A stretch of 64,000 bases of DNA from an uncultured Flavobacteriales bacterium (GTDB lineage: Bacteria; Bacteroidota; Bacteroidia; Flavobacteriales; Crocinitomicaceae): positions 186,001 to 250,000 of the forward strand of contig CAMLFH010000002.1 in assembly GCA_946479285.1 (NCBI GenBank), written 5' to 3'. This document shows positions 16,820 through 25,408 of the stretch, one piece after another. How positions within the stretch are numbered: the stretch's first letter is position 1; every line of letters begins with the position of its first letter. Both the position numbers and the translations under genes were made by a program. The notes below the pieces were generated by a model, which was not told the origin of the DNA, did not search any database, and was given only the letters and a program-made list of their open reading frames with translations.

Positions 16820-17506
16820 CTATTTTCTGATGATGTGTTTATCTGTCCTTTCATTGACAATTAAACTATCTACCCGTTTACCGTTTATATTAGCCGATAG
16901 AAATATGGTTAAATCGTCTTTAAACACAATGGAGTCAAAACTATTGAATGAGTATTTTTTGTGATCATAGAGTTTGGAATACAGATAAACATATTGTCCG
17001 TTATCCAGGTTTAGCTTACCTGCTGTTCCAATAGCAGTTACATAAGCATAGTTATCAAGGATATAAGGGAGTCCCAGATTGAAACCTGGTATTTCTGCCC
17101 TTAGGATTCTCTTTCGTGAAGTTAAATGGATCTTTTCAAGTCTGCTTGTTGCACCTTCAAAGTCTGTCTCTGTATAGAAAAGGTACAGTATATCTTTGTT
17201 CAAATACAAATATGCTTTTTCAATTACCTCATCCGGAAAAATGTGAATGGTGTCACCGGGATTTCTGCCCCAGGATAGCTTACCCGTTGGAGTAATCAAA
17301 AAGTCAATCCCTTTAACTGTAGCTATTAAAGTATCTTCAACCTGATCCGGGGTTTTCAATTTAGCCTCAACCGGAAATTTGATATTCGTTTGATCAATCT
17401 CAATCACTTGAGTGTTTGCTGAAGTTACTGAATGATCAATCGGTTCATTCTCATGACAAGCTGTCAAGAAAACAATTGCCATCAAGTAAAGACTTTTCTT
17501 ATGCAT
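16820..17506 (-). CDS. Lipoprotein, hypothetical
   Basis: 228 residues. It has a lipoprotein signal with lipobox LTAC (Cys17) followed by HENE. The rest is strand-rich with WGRNPGDTIHIFPDEV, LYLFYTETDFEGATSRLEKIHL and YVTAIGTAGKLNLDNGQYVYL, which could be a small beta-propeller or sandwich. No family recognised. It converges with the HxlR gene (12 bases between stops). Confidence 0.7.
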   Translation of the reverse strand: MHKKSLYLMAIVFLTACHENEPIDHSVTSANTQVIEIDQTNIKFPVEAKLKTPDQVEDTLIATVKGIDFLITPTGKLSWGRNPGDTIHIFPDEVIEKAYLYLNKDILYLFYTETDFEGATSRLEKIHLTSRKRILRAEIPGFNLGLPYILDNYAYVTAIGTAGKLNLDNGQYVYLYSKLYDHKKYSFNSFDSIVFKDDLTIFLSANINGKRVDSLIVNERTDKHIIRK

Positions 17507-17593
17507 AATCCTGTTTCACTTTATTTTTAGATAATACAACATACAGAAAGCAGTTGATTCAAATCTTTGAGCAACTGTAGAGCCCGGAGATAG

Positions 17594-18043
17594 TTAGAAT
17601 GATCCATTAGCAGGTAAATTAACTGAATATTTTTTCCAATAACTTTTGCCATAACTGCAAAATAATTCTTCGTTTGCTTTGATATTTCTTAATGCTTCAA
17701 TACAAACATTATCGTTCAGGTCTAAGGTGATCCGTGCATTGTTTTTAAATTTCGAAGGAACCAATCCTTCGGCATCATTGGCATATTTTGCAAAACATTC
17801 CACATTTGCTGAATCCATGATACTTCCATCTAATAAATTGATGAAGTACCCGTCATTTCCTGCTTCTGCTCTTAGTTTAGCCTCAAGATCAGTTAGGATT
17901 TCTCCTTTAAAAATGGCGATTGTTTCATCTTTATAGATGTCGATTACTGTAAAAAGACCGTTGCCGGAATTGGGAATTTGAGATTGACTTTTGTATAAAT
18001 AGTCAGATTCAGGCGCTTCAATTTGATTGTTCGAATTTTTCAA
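17594..18043 (-). CDS. SET domain-containing protein (putative protein lysine methyltransferase)
   Basis: 149 residues nearly all SET domain: SQIPNSGNGLFTVIDIYKDETIAIFKG (SET-N with the GxG), DGYFINLLDGSIMDS, ECFAKYANDAEG, FKNNARITLDLNDNVCIEALRNIKANEELFCSYGKSYW (SET-C; NNA in place of NHS, ELFCSYG and the aromatic end). Function would be SAM-dependent lysine methylation of a protein. No ATG exists in the frame before the domain; a TTG at 18043 is the only sensible initiation codon after the upstream TAA. Bacterial SET proteins are uncommon outside certain groups, so transfer is possible. Confidence 0.82.
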   Translation of the reverse strand: MKNSNNQIEAPESDYLYKSQSQIPNSGNGLFTVIDIYKDETIAIFKGEILTDLEAKLRAEAGNDGYFINLLDGSIMDSANVECFAKYANDAEGLVPSKFKNNARITLDLNDNVCIEALRNIKANEELFCSYGKSYWKKYSVNLPANGSF

Positions 18044-18084
18044 TATCGTTTATTTAACTAGTAGTAAGTCTGCTTATTTTTTCT

Positions 18085-18999
18085 TCAATTCCACGAACGG
18101 TATTCCAGCGGAGTTGTTCCTGTCTTGGATTTAAACAATCTGTTGAAAGACTGCGAATGCTCAAAACCCAATTCGAAAGCTATTTCACTAACAGAAAGCT
18201 GAGTGGTACTCAATTTTTCTTTCGCGGTCTCAATCAACTTATTGTGAATGTGCTGCTGTGTAGTTTGTCCGGTAAGTGATTTCAGTAGGCTCGACAGGTA
18301 ATTGGGAGAAATATTCAACTCCGATGCAATGTCCTGCGCCTGGGGAAGTCCTTTTTCGATCAAGTTCCCGGATCTGAACCAGGTTTCCAGTAAATCTTCG
18401 AGTTTTTCAAGTACCTGGTGATTGTTTTTCTGACGGGTTATGAATTGTCGCTGGTAGAAACGATCGAAGTAGTTCAACAAAACCTCTAAGTGAGCAATGA
18501 TAATTCCCTGGGTAAAAGAATCTATGTTGTTGTGATATTCCTGCTTCATCTTTTGCAGCACATCTACAATTACCTCTTCTTCTTTTTCGGAAACGAATAG
18601 GCCTTCATTGACCGAATAACCAAAAAAGTCGTACTGTTTGATTTTCTTGGCCATTGGATTGTTCCAAAGGAAATCCGGATGCAGGCAAAGAATAATTCCG
18701 CTTGGCTTTGGCGGCGTTTTGTCGATGGTGATCTGCACCAATTGTCCCGGAGAAACCATGGAAACAATGCCGCCATCGAAGTCGTATTGCTGATGGCCGT
18801 AACGAAATCTTCCGTTCATATCATGCTTCAAACCAATGCAGTAAAAATTCTGTAACCAGCTTATTTCCGGCTCGTCCGTCTGGTATTCCACCAATGCATA
18901 GTCGATAACGCTCACCAAGGGATGTTCGGGAGCAGGTAAACCGGCAATTTTGTGGAAATCCGCGATTGAATCAAATACGTGAACTTGTTTGTTTTTCAT
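18085..18999 (-). CDS. AraC family transcriptional regulator (paralogue of the gene at 10.9 kb)
   Basis: 304 residues. Strongly similar to the AraC protein at 10863-11786 along its whole length: GLPAPEHPLVSVIDYAL, RYGHQQYDFDGGIVSMVSPGQ, WNNPMAKKIKQYDFFGYSVNEGL in the sensor half and LSVSEIAFELGFEHSQSFNRLFK in the second helix-turn-helix. It follows its SDR gene after 62 bases (60 in the other copy), so the pair was duplicated as a unit. Most likely regulates its own cassette. Confidence 0.9.
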   Translation of the reverse strand: MKNKQVHVFDSIADFHKIAGLPAPEHPLVSVIDYALVEYQTDEPEISWLQNFYCIGLKHDMNGRFRYGHQQYDFDGGIVSMVSPGQLVQITIDKTPPKPSGIILCLHPDFLWNNPMAKKIKQYDFFGYSVNEGLFVSEKEEEVIVDVLQKMKQEYHNNIDSFTQGIIIAHLEVLLNYFDRFYQRQFITRQKNNHQVLEKLEDLLETWFRSGNLIEKGLPQAQDIASELNISPNYLSSLLKSLTGQTTQQHIHNKLIETAKEKLSTTQLSVSEIAFELGFEHSQSFNRLFKSKTGTTPLEYRSWN

Positions 19000-19061
19000 A
19001 ACAGATCTTGAATCAAAGATAGGACATGAAAATGAATCAGCCCTATCTCCTGGTTTTTAAA

Positions 19062-19898
19062 TTAGTAATCCGTTGATTTGCTTAACGTTTCATTGGATTT
19101 CATATCCGACTGAAGCATGTTGATCTTAGCTTCTGCTAATCCGAATGCATCGGAACCCATGACAAAATGAACGGGTGGTTTTTCCATATTTGCCAGCGAA
19201 ATAAACGCTTTAGCAGCCAATTCCGGATTTCCGGGCTGATTTCCTGCGATTTCTTCTTTGTGTTTCACTTCCAAAGCCCGCGCTGTTGTGTATTCAGCAA
19301 TCGGATTCTTTGGTGTTGTCAATGAACCTGATTCCAGGAAATTTGTTCTGAAATAACCCGGATAAACCACTGTTGCCGATACTCCGAATTCACTTGCTTC
19401 GGAAGCCAATGCTTCTGTAAAACCTGCTACGGCAAATTTTGTTGCACAATAAACTCCCCATCCTGGGAAAGCACCCAGCAAACCTCCAATCGATGCAACA
19501 TTCAGAATGTGACCGGATTTTTGAGTACGCATCAGCGGCATTACTTGTCGAATGATATTTAATGAACCAAAAACATTCGCATCGAAGTTTTCGCGTGCTT
19601 CTTTGTCTGTTAATTCCTCCAGGGTTCCCAATTGACCATAACCGGCGTTGTTTACAACTACATCTATTTTCCCGAATGTGTTCACAATCGTTTCAATTCC
19701 TTTGCGGACGTTTTCTTCATCCAAAATGTCCATTTCAAGCGGAAGGAATAATTCTGACTGGGGAAATACTTTTTCGAGGCTCTGCAACGAACGGGATGTT
19801 CCTGCAACCTGATATCCTTCGGCGATCAATTGTTTTACCAATGCTAATCCCAATCCTTTCGATGCTCCTGTTACGAGCCATACTTTGTTTGTGTCCAT
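19062..19898 (-). CDS. SDR family NAD(P)-dependent oxidoreductase
   Basis: 278 residues from ATG at 19898. TGASKGLG cofactor motif, LEMDILDEENV, VVNNAGYGQLGTLEEL, Ser-containing VASIGGLLG, catalytic YCATKFAV and PGYFRTNF. The C-terminus KPPVHFVMGSDAFGLAEAKI matches the long SDR subgroup paired with AraC regulators. It is more distant from the SDR at 11.8 kb than the AraC partners are from one another, so after duplication the enzymes diverged faster or one was exchanged. Start chosen at the ATG giving DTNKVWLVTGAS. Confidence 0.92.
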   Translation of the reverse strand: MDTNKVWLVTGASKGLGLALVKQLIAEGYQVAGTSRSLQSLEKVFPQSELFLPLEMDILDEENVRKGIETIVNTFGKIDVVVNNAGYGQLGTLEELTDKEARENFDANVFGSLNIIRQVMPLMRTQKSGHILNVASIGGLLGAFPGWGVYCATKFAVAGFTEALASEASEFGVSATVVYPGYFRTNFLESGSLTTPKNPIAEYTTARALEVKHKEEIAGNQPGNPELAAKAFISLANMEKPPVHFVMGSDAFGLAEAKINMLQSDMKSNETLSKSTDY

Positions 19899-19917
19899 GT
19901 TTTTTACGTTTAATGAT

Positions 19918-19973
19918 TTTGTACACTGCAAAGTTGGGACGAACTGATTCTATGGATGTAACCGTTTCAACGG
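19918..19973 (-). promoter_or_regulatory. Upstream control region of the second SDR-AraC cassette
   Basis: Contains the shared element TTTGTACACTGCAAAG (19918-19933), also present before the first SDR gene, and, 28 bases further upstream, a palindrome CCGTT-TC-AACGG (19962-19973). The palindrome is not seen before the other cassette. Confidence 0.35.
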
Positions 19974-19999
19974 GTGTTGTAACAGAAACACGGATTGTT

Positions 20000-20542
20000 T
20001 CAATTTAGCGGTTCATTTTCTAATTCTCTCAGAATTTTCCCAGCTCTTTTTTGAAAATCTTTCGAGTACTTGTCTTTTTGGTCGATGATACAAAGTCTTA
20101 ATTCGTTTTTTAGTTCCGGATATTTTTCGGTGAGTTTGAAGAGTACCAACACTGCTCGGGCTTTAATTGTGATATTGACCTCGGGAGACAACAACCATTC
20201 AAACGACATGTCAATGGCTTTTCCTTCATTTTCCGTCGGGATGCCTGCAATGAGCCAAAAGTTTGCAAAGGAAGTCCGGTAATACGGATCAAGGTCTTTG
20301 GAAAATTCCAACAGGAATGGAAGCTCAGCAAACAGTTTTCCCGGATTGATCATCCCGATTCTGCTCAGCATCCACAGGAAACGGGTTGCTGTTTTCTTTT
20401 CGGAATGTAATAATCCGGAAAGTTCTTTTAAATCGATATCCTGTTCGACAATCATCTCAGCCCAAACTTTCCGCTGCTCTTCCGTGCTTTTGGGAAGAGC
20501 AGATTCTAGTTCCCGGTAGAGATCAGTCCTGGATAAAGTCAT
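20000..20542 (-). CDS. HEAT-like helical repeat protein, hypothetical
   Basis: 180 residues from ATG at 20542, all predicted helical. Paired helices such as DIDLKELSGLLHSEKKTATRFLWMLS, FAELPFLLEFSKDLDPYYR and NITIKARAVLVLFKLTEKYPELKNELR look like degenerate HEAT/armadillo repeats, as in adaptor or DNA-alkylation-repeat proteins, but no catalytic motif is seen. The ATG at 20542 lies 20 bases inside the end of the upstream gene, indicating coupling; 11 upstream codons are less likely. Confidence 0.7.
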   Translation of the reverse strand: MTLSRTDLYRELESALPKSTEEQRKVWAEMIVEQDIDLKELSGLLHSEKKTATRFLWMLSRIGMINPGKLFAELPFLLEFSKDLDPYYRTSFANFWLIAGIPTENEGKAIDMSFEWLLSPEVNITIKARAVLVLFKLTEKYPELKNELRLCIIDQKDKYSKDFQKRAGKILRELENEPLN

Positions 20543-21155
20543 TCGGTGTATCTTTTGGTAATACAAACAAACCATCGTCTACCGGTCCGGGTATCAGATC
20601 AAAAGCAGTCATTTCCAATTTATAAGATCCCGTTTCTTCCATCAAAGAATAAAAAGGTATTTTGTCGTTTAAAAATTCAACATTCCAAAAATTGCAATTT
20701 TTCAAACCCAGTGGATTCGTAAAATGGATCGGACTAAAATAAGCTGTATAAACAGTTGATGCGGTTATTAGACTTATTCCTTTGCAAGTATATCCCAGTA
20801 TCTCTTTTCTGCCAATGAGAGAATCAACCTTAGAAACCAATTCCTGCGACGCTCCGGGAAATACCTGAATGTCACTTCCATCTGCCGGTAAAACGTAAAT
20901 TTTACACCTCTTCCGAAGGAAAACCTGTTTTTCATTGGAATTGAGTTCTATCACCACATAATTTCCATCCTTATGGTAAATACTCGAATAAGTGGTGTCT
21001 GTCTCCGATCCGATTGTATCGTCATAATGGATATACGAAGTCGTAATTGTCCGGTATTTTACAATTCCTTCAAATGCTTTATTCTGTCCGAATGAAAACT
21101 GGCAAATAGCAAGGAAACTGAGAATTAGAACTGGTTGTTTCATATTGGTTTTCAT
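20523..21155 (-). CDS. Secreted GLPGLI-like hypothetical protein
   Basis: 210 residues with a signal peptide ending FSFGQ. The mature protein begins EGIVKYRTITTSYIHYD and contains NYVVIELNSNEKQVFLRKRCKIYVL, GRKEILGYTCKGISLI, VYTAYFSPIHFTNPLGLKN and FYSLMEETGSYKLEMTAFD. This is the order seen in secreted GLPGLI/DUF4412-type proteins of Bacteroidota, whose function is unknown. An alternative ATG lies 12 bases downstream. It is 12 bases downstream of the SMUG2-like gene. Confidence 0.75.
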   Translation of the reverse strand: MKTNMKQPVLILSFLAICQFSFGQNKAFEGIVKYRTITTSYIHYDDTIGSETDTTYSSIYHKDGNYVVIELNSNEKQVFLRKRCKIYVLPADGSDIQVFPGASQELVSKVDSLIGRKEILGYTCKGISLITASTVYTAYFSPIHFTNPLGLKNCNFWNVEFLNDKIPFYSLMEETGSYKLEMTAFDLIPGPVDDGLFVLPKDTPNDFIQD

Positions 21156-21167
21156 GGTTTGAGCAAC

Positions 21168-21863
21168 TTATTCCATACCGCCCAAAGCTAGCAAGTATTT
21201 GTCAATATAAAGCTGTTTCTCCCTCGACTTATATTGCTGAATAAACCGCGGATGCTCAAGTACCTCTATTTGATCAAACAACTTTGCTTCCTGATTGATT
21301 CTTTTGATAAATTCGGCATTTTTTTTACCCAGTACAAACACTTTCGACGTGTCGAGTCCCAAGCTGATGTGTTTTTCCAGGGAATCAATCATAAACTCTT
21401 TCACAGCTTCAAAAAGTTCCCGATCGTCGTAATAATTGGCATTCAGCCACTGACCGCTCTTTGAATAACGAACAATAGCCAGTGGAAAGGGGGAATTGAT
21501 GTAGAATTGCTTATAGAATTCATCCGGTCCGCCGAATGCTTCGATCATGTCATACATGTAAACAGAAGAAATCTCATGCGTATGCGCTGAATGCATGGGA
21601 ATTCCGCACACACTTTCCAGACGTTTGGTGTCCGTAAAAGGAACTCCGGTCACTCCTGCCCCATTGCGGCTCGGATTAATCCCTATGATGAATTTTCGCT
21701 GATTGGAATCGTTGTAATACTTGTGGTAGAACTGCTGCATGACATCCAGCGTTTCCGGGTTATCCAAATAAGGATTCATGACCTGGAAACCATCGGGTAA
21801 TTTTCCGGAATACTTCAAATTCCGATTGAAATCAATGACTTTATCTGCAAAGGTCTGTTTCAT
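21168..21863 (-). CDS. SMUG2-type DNA glycosylase family protein
   Basis: 231 residues. FADKVIDFNRNLKYSGKLPDGFQVMNP opens the protein; FIIGINPSRNGAGVTGVPFTD is the uracil-DNA glycosylase superfamily motif 1, with Asn in GINPSR in the catalytic region, and HPRFIQQYKSR near the end corresponds to motif 2 with its His. KVFVLGKKNAEF is the core strand. The SMUG2 group (formerly DUF4918) removes uracil and related lesions from DNA. Intracellular base-excision repair. It heads a three-gene run. Confidence 0.85.
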   Translation of the reverse strand: MKQTFADKVIDFNRNLKYSGKLPDGFQVMNPYLDNPETLDVMQQFYHKYYNDSNQRKFIIGINPSRNGAGVTGVPFTDTKRLESVCGIPMHSAHTHEISSVYMYDMIEAFGGPDEFYKQFYINSPFPLAIVRYSKSGQWLNANYYDDRELFEAVKEFMIDSLEKHISLGLDTSKVFVLGKKNAEFIKRINQEAKLFDQIEVLEHPRFIQQYKSREKQLYIDKYLLALGGME

Positions 21864-21897
21864 TCATTCAAAAACATGAATCAACATGCAAGAGTTT

Positions 21898-22788
21898 TCA
21901 AAGCAGGGAATCTTGTTCCGCTTTTTGCTTTTCTATTAAATAATTCTTCCGGTTTTCCTGTTCTCTCAGGATTTCATCTTTGAAAGCTTGGGTTTCCTTC
22001 TCCAGTTGATTTACAGAAATGTCCAAAGCATGCGGATTTTTTATCAATCGCAGCCAGGGTTTGGGAGCTTTGAAATCATAACTTCCAAAAACGATGACAG
22101 GTGTTCCTTTGACTTGTACGGTGCTTTTATCGGCCAATACCCATTGATCTGCCCATTTGTAAAGATATTTCGCGTCGCTTTCCGTGAGTCGCAGACAGGA
22201 ATGTGAAGCCGGATAACCAGGCAGCTCGTATTGATGCCAGCCAACGCCGCCTTTATTCAGAATATTGAAATTCCAAAGTAATTCCCATTCGTCGTTTACA
22301 GTACTGATAGTCTTTCTGGCTTTCCAATTCGTAAAGAACAGGCCGGTCGGAGTTTGCGCATTTTCCCGTCCCATATTTGTTGGGCCCGTGTGCACCAAAA
22401 CACCCTGCTCATATACAGCGAATGCCTGCGCGGGATATGAGAAAAACACAATCTTATCCACCTCTTTCAAATACGGAACTTCAAACGGAAAGGGAAAATA
22501 ATAAACGATATCACCACTCAGATCAACCGGTACGATCACCGTATCCATTTTGGAGAAATTGCGTTTATCTGCCCGATTCACCAAATACACCAGGTTTCTT
22601 TGAGCAGAATCTACTGTAGAATCCTGCTGCCAAACTGCTGCATTCCGGATCTCATAGCCCATTTTTTCGGGTTTTCGCCATTCCGGTAAATGATTTTTTT
22701 TGTCGGAAGAAGCTGTTGGTTCTCCTTGCTGCTGACACGAATAAATAAATGCAACAAGTATAACTGGTAAGCTGATTAATTTGTTCAT
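21898..22788 (-). CDS. L,D-transpeptidase (YkuD) lipoprotein
   Basis: 296 residues from ATG at 22788 (two upstream codons follow a GTG). Lipobox IYSC with Cys near 18, then a linker. Catalytic core VFSYPAQAFAVYEQGVLVHTGPTNMG through GVGWHQYELPGYPASHSCLRL: the second signature His-Ser-Cys-Leu-Arg matches YkuD H.C.R with Ser in place of the usual Gly before Cys. The enzyme would crosslink peptidoglycan or attach proteins to it from the periplasm. The C-terminus carries a basic coiled-coil-like tail after the YkuD domain. Confidence 0.9.
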   Translation of the reverse strand: MNKLISLPVILVAFIYSCQQQGEPTASSDKKNHLPEWRKPEKMGYEIRNAAVWQQDSTVDSAQRNLVYLVNRADKRNFSKMDTVIVPVDLSGDIVYYFPFPFEVPYLKEVDKIVFFSYPAQAFAVYEQGVLVHTGPTNMGRENAQTPTGLFFTNWKARKTISTVNDEWELLWNFNILNKGGVGWHQYELPGYPASHSCLRLTESDAKYLYKWADQWVLADKSTVQVKGTPVIVFGSYDFKAPKPWLRLIKNPHALDISVNQLEKETQAFKDEILREQENRKNYLIEKQKAEQDSLL

Positions 22789-22892
22789 GGTCACTATTTC
22801 TTTATAAGATAGCCATTACCGGAAAATTGGTTCCGAAGAATAAGTTTTATTAACAAAAAAGAAGGAGAGTCTTAAAGATTGCCTGTCAGTGT

Positions 22893-24203
22893 CTATTTCC
22901 ATTTATTAATCTTCTCCTGATGTTCATCCAATTGTAAATGAGAAAGATCTCTTGTTTCACCGCCAGCGCGATCCACAAGTTCACGGTTTCTGTTAATATG
23001 CGTTTGATGAACCTGCTTTTTGAAGGTTTGGTCCACATTTTTGGTGCCGTACATTTCGAACCACCAGGATTGTTTACCTAAGCTGCCCAGGGAAGTTCCT
23101 CCGGCAGATTCAAGCGTAACATTGTCCGGCCCGTCTTTCAGAACAACACCTGCCCAGTGATAGTTCCAGCCAACATTACTTGCGTTTTTAGGTAATTCAG
23201 TGTAGTAATTGGATCCCACATCAGGATTGTCATCTAATCGGTCATTACTCTTCGTCTTTCCAAATTTCACGATATAATGAACCATCTGACCACAATCCGT
23301 AGGAAGAACAATGTTATCCCTTGCCTTTATTTCCCCGCTCATAAATTCGATGTATGCCATCAAAAGAGATTCAAGAGAAGCATTCCTGCTCTCGCGATCA
23401 TTATCCACTGAAAATTTTGCGGCTATCTCCATCATTCCCAAACGTAAAACGTCATCTCTGACCGGATTCCCTTTTAACCAACTGGATGCTTGAAAAAACC
23501 ATTCTTTGCCATCCCAGGAACGGATTCCTTCTCCTTGTTCTCCACAGACAGCCTTTACAAATTGTCTGAAATCCTGCTGTAATTCAAGTAAGCTGATCAC
23601 ATAACCTGTGTGTTTCTTATCAGTCTCTTCCGGCGTATCATTCAATTCGGAACTTTGCGATCTTGGGGTATCTTCTTCAGCAGGCACTTGTGGGTTATAC
23701 CTGGGAACTACCCGGTAAAAATCAGTAAAACTTATCCCACTGAGATCGTCTTGCCCTGGAGGGGATTCTAGGTCATAGTCTTTTTGTTCTCCCTGTTTCA
23801 AAACGATCCTCGATTCTGCTTCCAGTGCCCCATTTGCTTCTTTGATCTTTTCCGGATCGGCATAGATTTCCTGTTTTCCTTCTTTTACAATCTTTAAATT
23901 CTCACTCACTCTTGCATCAGCAGGAATATTTCCTTTCACCATGTCCCTGCCCTCAAAATATCCTTGTACTACATTGGAAGAGAAAGAAGGAGTTTGTTTG
24001 AAGCTTGTTCGATCTGAATTTCGGGCAATTTTCTGAACATTTTTTAATTGCTTTGCCTGCAAACTGGTATCCGCAATTCCCTGGAACTTTTTTTGGGCCA
24101 GGGCTTCCGGACGATTATCAGGAACCTGGAAAGAAGCCTTTCTTTTTCTTTGGATCTGTGATCCGGTATGATTTTCCTGATTTCTATTTCCGTAAGTTCT
24201 CAT
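22893..24203 (-). CDS. Putative eCIS-type effector with papain/CHAP-like C-terminal domain
   Basis: 436 residues from ATG at 24203 (MRTYGNRNQEN). Residues 20-80 form the leader I associate with Bacteroidota proteins linked to extracellular contractile injection systems: FQVPDNRPEALAQKKFQ, LQAKQLKNVQKIA and VVQGYF. After a low-complexity acidic linker (to about 195) comes a helical region and a C-terminal domain (about 285-400) with PTDCGQMVHY (Cys304), NYHWAGVVL (His349) and NVTLESAG (Glu365), the order of a Cys-His-acid papain/CHAP-type hydrolase. It has no signal peptide, as expected for tail-loaded cargo. No eCIS structural gene is in the window. Alternatives: a bacteriocin-like or other DNRPEA-leader protein. 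Confidence 0.65.
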   Translation of the reverse strand: MRTYGNRNQENHTGSQIQRKRKASFQVPDNRPEALAQKKFQGIADTSLQAKQLKNVQKIARNSDRTSFKQTPSFSSNVVQGYFEGRDMVKGNIPADARVSENLKIVKEGKQEIYADPEKIKEANGALEAESRIVLKQGEQKDYDLESPPGQDDLSGISFTDFYRVVPRYNPQVPAEEDTPRSQSSELNDTPEETDKKHTGYVISLLELQQDFRQFVKAVCGEQGEGIRSWDGKEWFFQASSWLKGNPVRDDVLRLGMMEIAAKFSVDNDRESRNASLESLLMAYIEFMSGEIKARDNIVLPTDCGQMVHYIVKFGKTKSNDRLDDNPDVGSNYYTELPKNASNVGWNYHWAGVVLKDGPDNVTLESAGGTSLGSLGKQSWWFEMYGTKNVDQTFKKQVHQTHINRNRELVDRAGGETRDLSHLQLDEHQEKINKWK

Positions 24204-24448
24204 AGCGGTTCTTTCCTGATCCCGGTCATTCAGCATTAAAACGCCGTCCGAATAGTGATTCAAATTTCACCAGAAATATACAAAACTTTTTGACCATATT
24301 GATCGCTTTCAATTCTCCTGAAACGAAAAGTTTCAATGCTTTTAATTTACATTTTGTCAACGGTGACAAGACCCGGTATCGTTCCCCCATGAATCAACAG
24401 GCAAGACTTGTTACAGCCGTGATTCCGCTTCATTTTCTTCCAACAAAA

Positions 24449-24474
24449 AAGGTGGAGTTCCTTCGCCCCACCTT
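24449..24474 (-). terminator. Intrinsic terminator of the PhnB-like VOC gene
   Basis: Stem AAGGTGG / CCACCTT with a 12-base loop; on the minus strand it is followed by six T. It lies 17 bases after the stop at 24491. The rest of 24204-24490 shows no further gene. Confidence 0.75.
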
Positions 24475-24490
24475 CTCTATATCCATTCAA

Positions 24491-25339
24491 TTACATGGCT
24501 GCCTGAACGAGTTTTTCAATGTCAAACTTTCGCATTTGCATGAATGCCTGAGCTGCTTTCCCTGCTTTATCCGGATCACTCATCAGTTTATTTAGAATAG
24601 TCGGGATAATTTGCCAGGAAACCCCAAATTTATCTTTTAACCAGCCGCACATGCTTTCTTTTCCACCTTCGGTGAGTTTGTTCCAGTAGTAGTCAATTTC
24701 CTGCTGTGTTTCGCAATGAATCGTAAAGGAAACTCCTTCACTGAATGCTATATCGTGCAATTGTTTACTGTCCATAAACATCAACTTTTGGCCGCCAAAT
24801 GAAATCTGCGAATGCTTTACTTTTCCAGGTTCTTCAGGAGCTTCATCCTTTCCGTAGTGAAGAATTCCTTCCTGTTCTACATTACTAAAAATAGCCGAAT
24901 AATGAGTGATCGCTTCTTCTGCACGGCCATACTGACTACCTGTGAATAAAAGTGCCGGTGTGATACTTTGTCCCACAGCTTCCATATTCCCTAACCAAAA
25001 TTGCCAGGAGACACCGTATTTATCATTTACCCAACCGTATCTTTCACTCCAGTCGTATTTGTTCAATGGCATTAAAACAGTGCCTTCCTTTATAAAAGCT
25101 TCCCAAATAGCGTTGATCTCGGCTTCTGTTTCACATACATAGAACAGGGAGATGGAAGCATCCGGTTGATACATCGGGCCGCCGTCCAATAAAGTCAGAT
25201 GCTGGCCTGAAAATTCCAATTCTGTTACCATGGGCGATTGTGCCACAATTTTAGCGTTTTTAAACTGCGAACAATAAAATGCTCCTGCTTCTTGTGCCTG
25301 ATTGTTGAACCAAAGGCAAGGTGTTATTTTCTCTTTCAT
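24491..25339 (-). CDS. Tandem VOC/PhnB-like domain protein
   Basis: 282 residues from ATG at 25339. Two copies of the PhnB-type glyoxalase/bleomycin-resistance fold: residues 1-125 (ITPCLWFNNQAQEAGAFYCSQF, ISLFYVCETEAEINAIWEAF, WSERYGWVNDKYGVSWQ) and 130-250 (ITPALLFTGSQYGRAEEAITHY, SFTIHCETQQEIDYYWNKL, CGWLKDKFGVSWQIIP). Tandem PhnB repeats form an intramolecular dimer that usually binds a metal and a small substrate; reaction unknown. The longer frame to 25390 lacks conservation. Followed by a terminator. Confidence 0.88.
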   Translation of the reverse strand: MKEKITPCLWFNNQAQEAGAFYCSQFKNAKIVAQSPMVTELEFSGQHLTLLDGGPMYQPDASISLFYVCETEAEINAIWEAFIKEGTVLMPLNKYDWSERYGWVNDKYGVSWQFWLGNMEAVGQSITPALLFTGSQYGRAEEAITHYSAIFSNVEQEGILHYGKDEAPEEPGKVKHSQISFGGQKLMFMDSKQLHDIAFSEGVSFTIHCETQQEIDYYWNKLTEGGKESMCGWLKDKFGVSWQIIPTILNKLMSDPDKAGKAAQAFMQMRKFDIEKLVQAAM

Positions 25340-25408
25340 TTCTTTCAATTTTAGTTCCTGCAAAGTTCCTTTCAAACAGAAGGCGGACATTGTATAAATC
25401 CGACAAAA

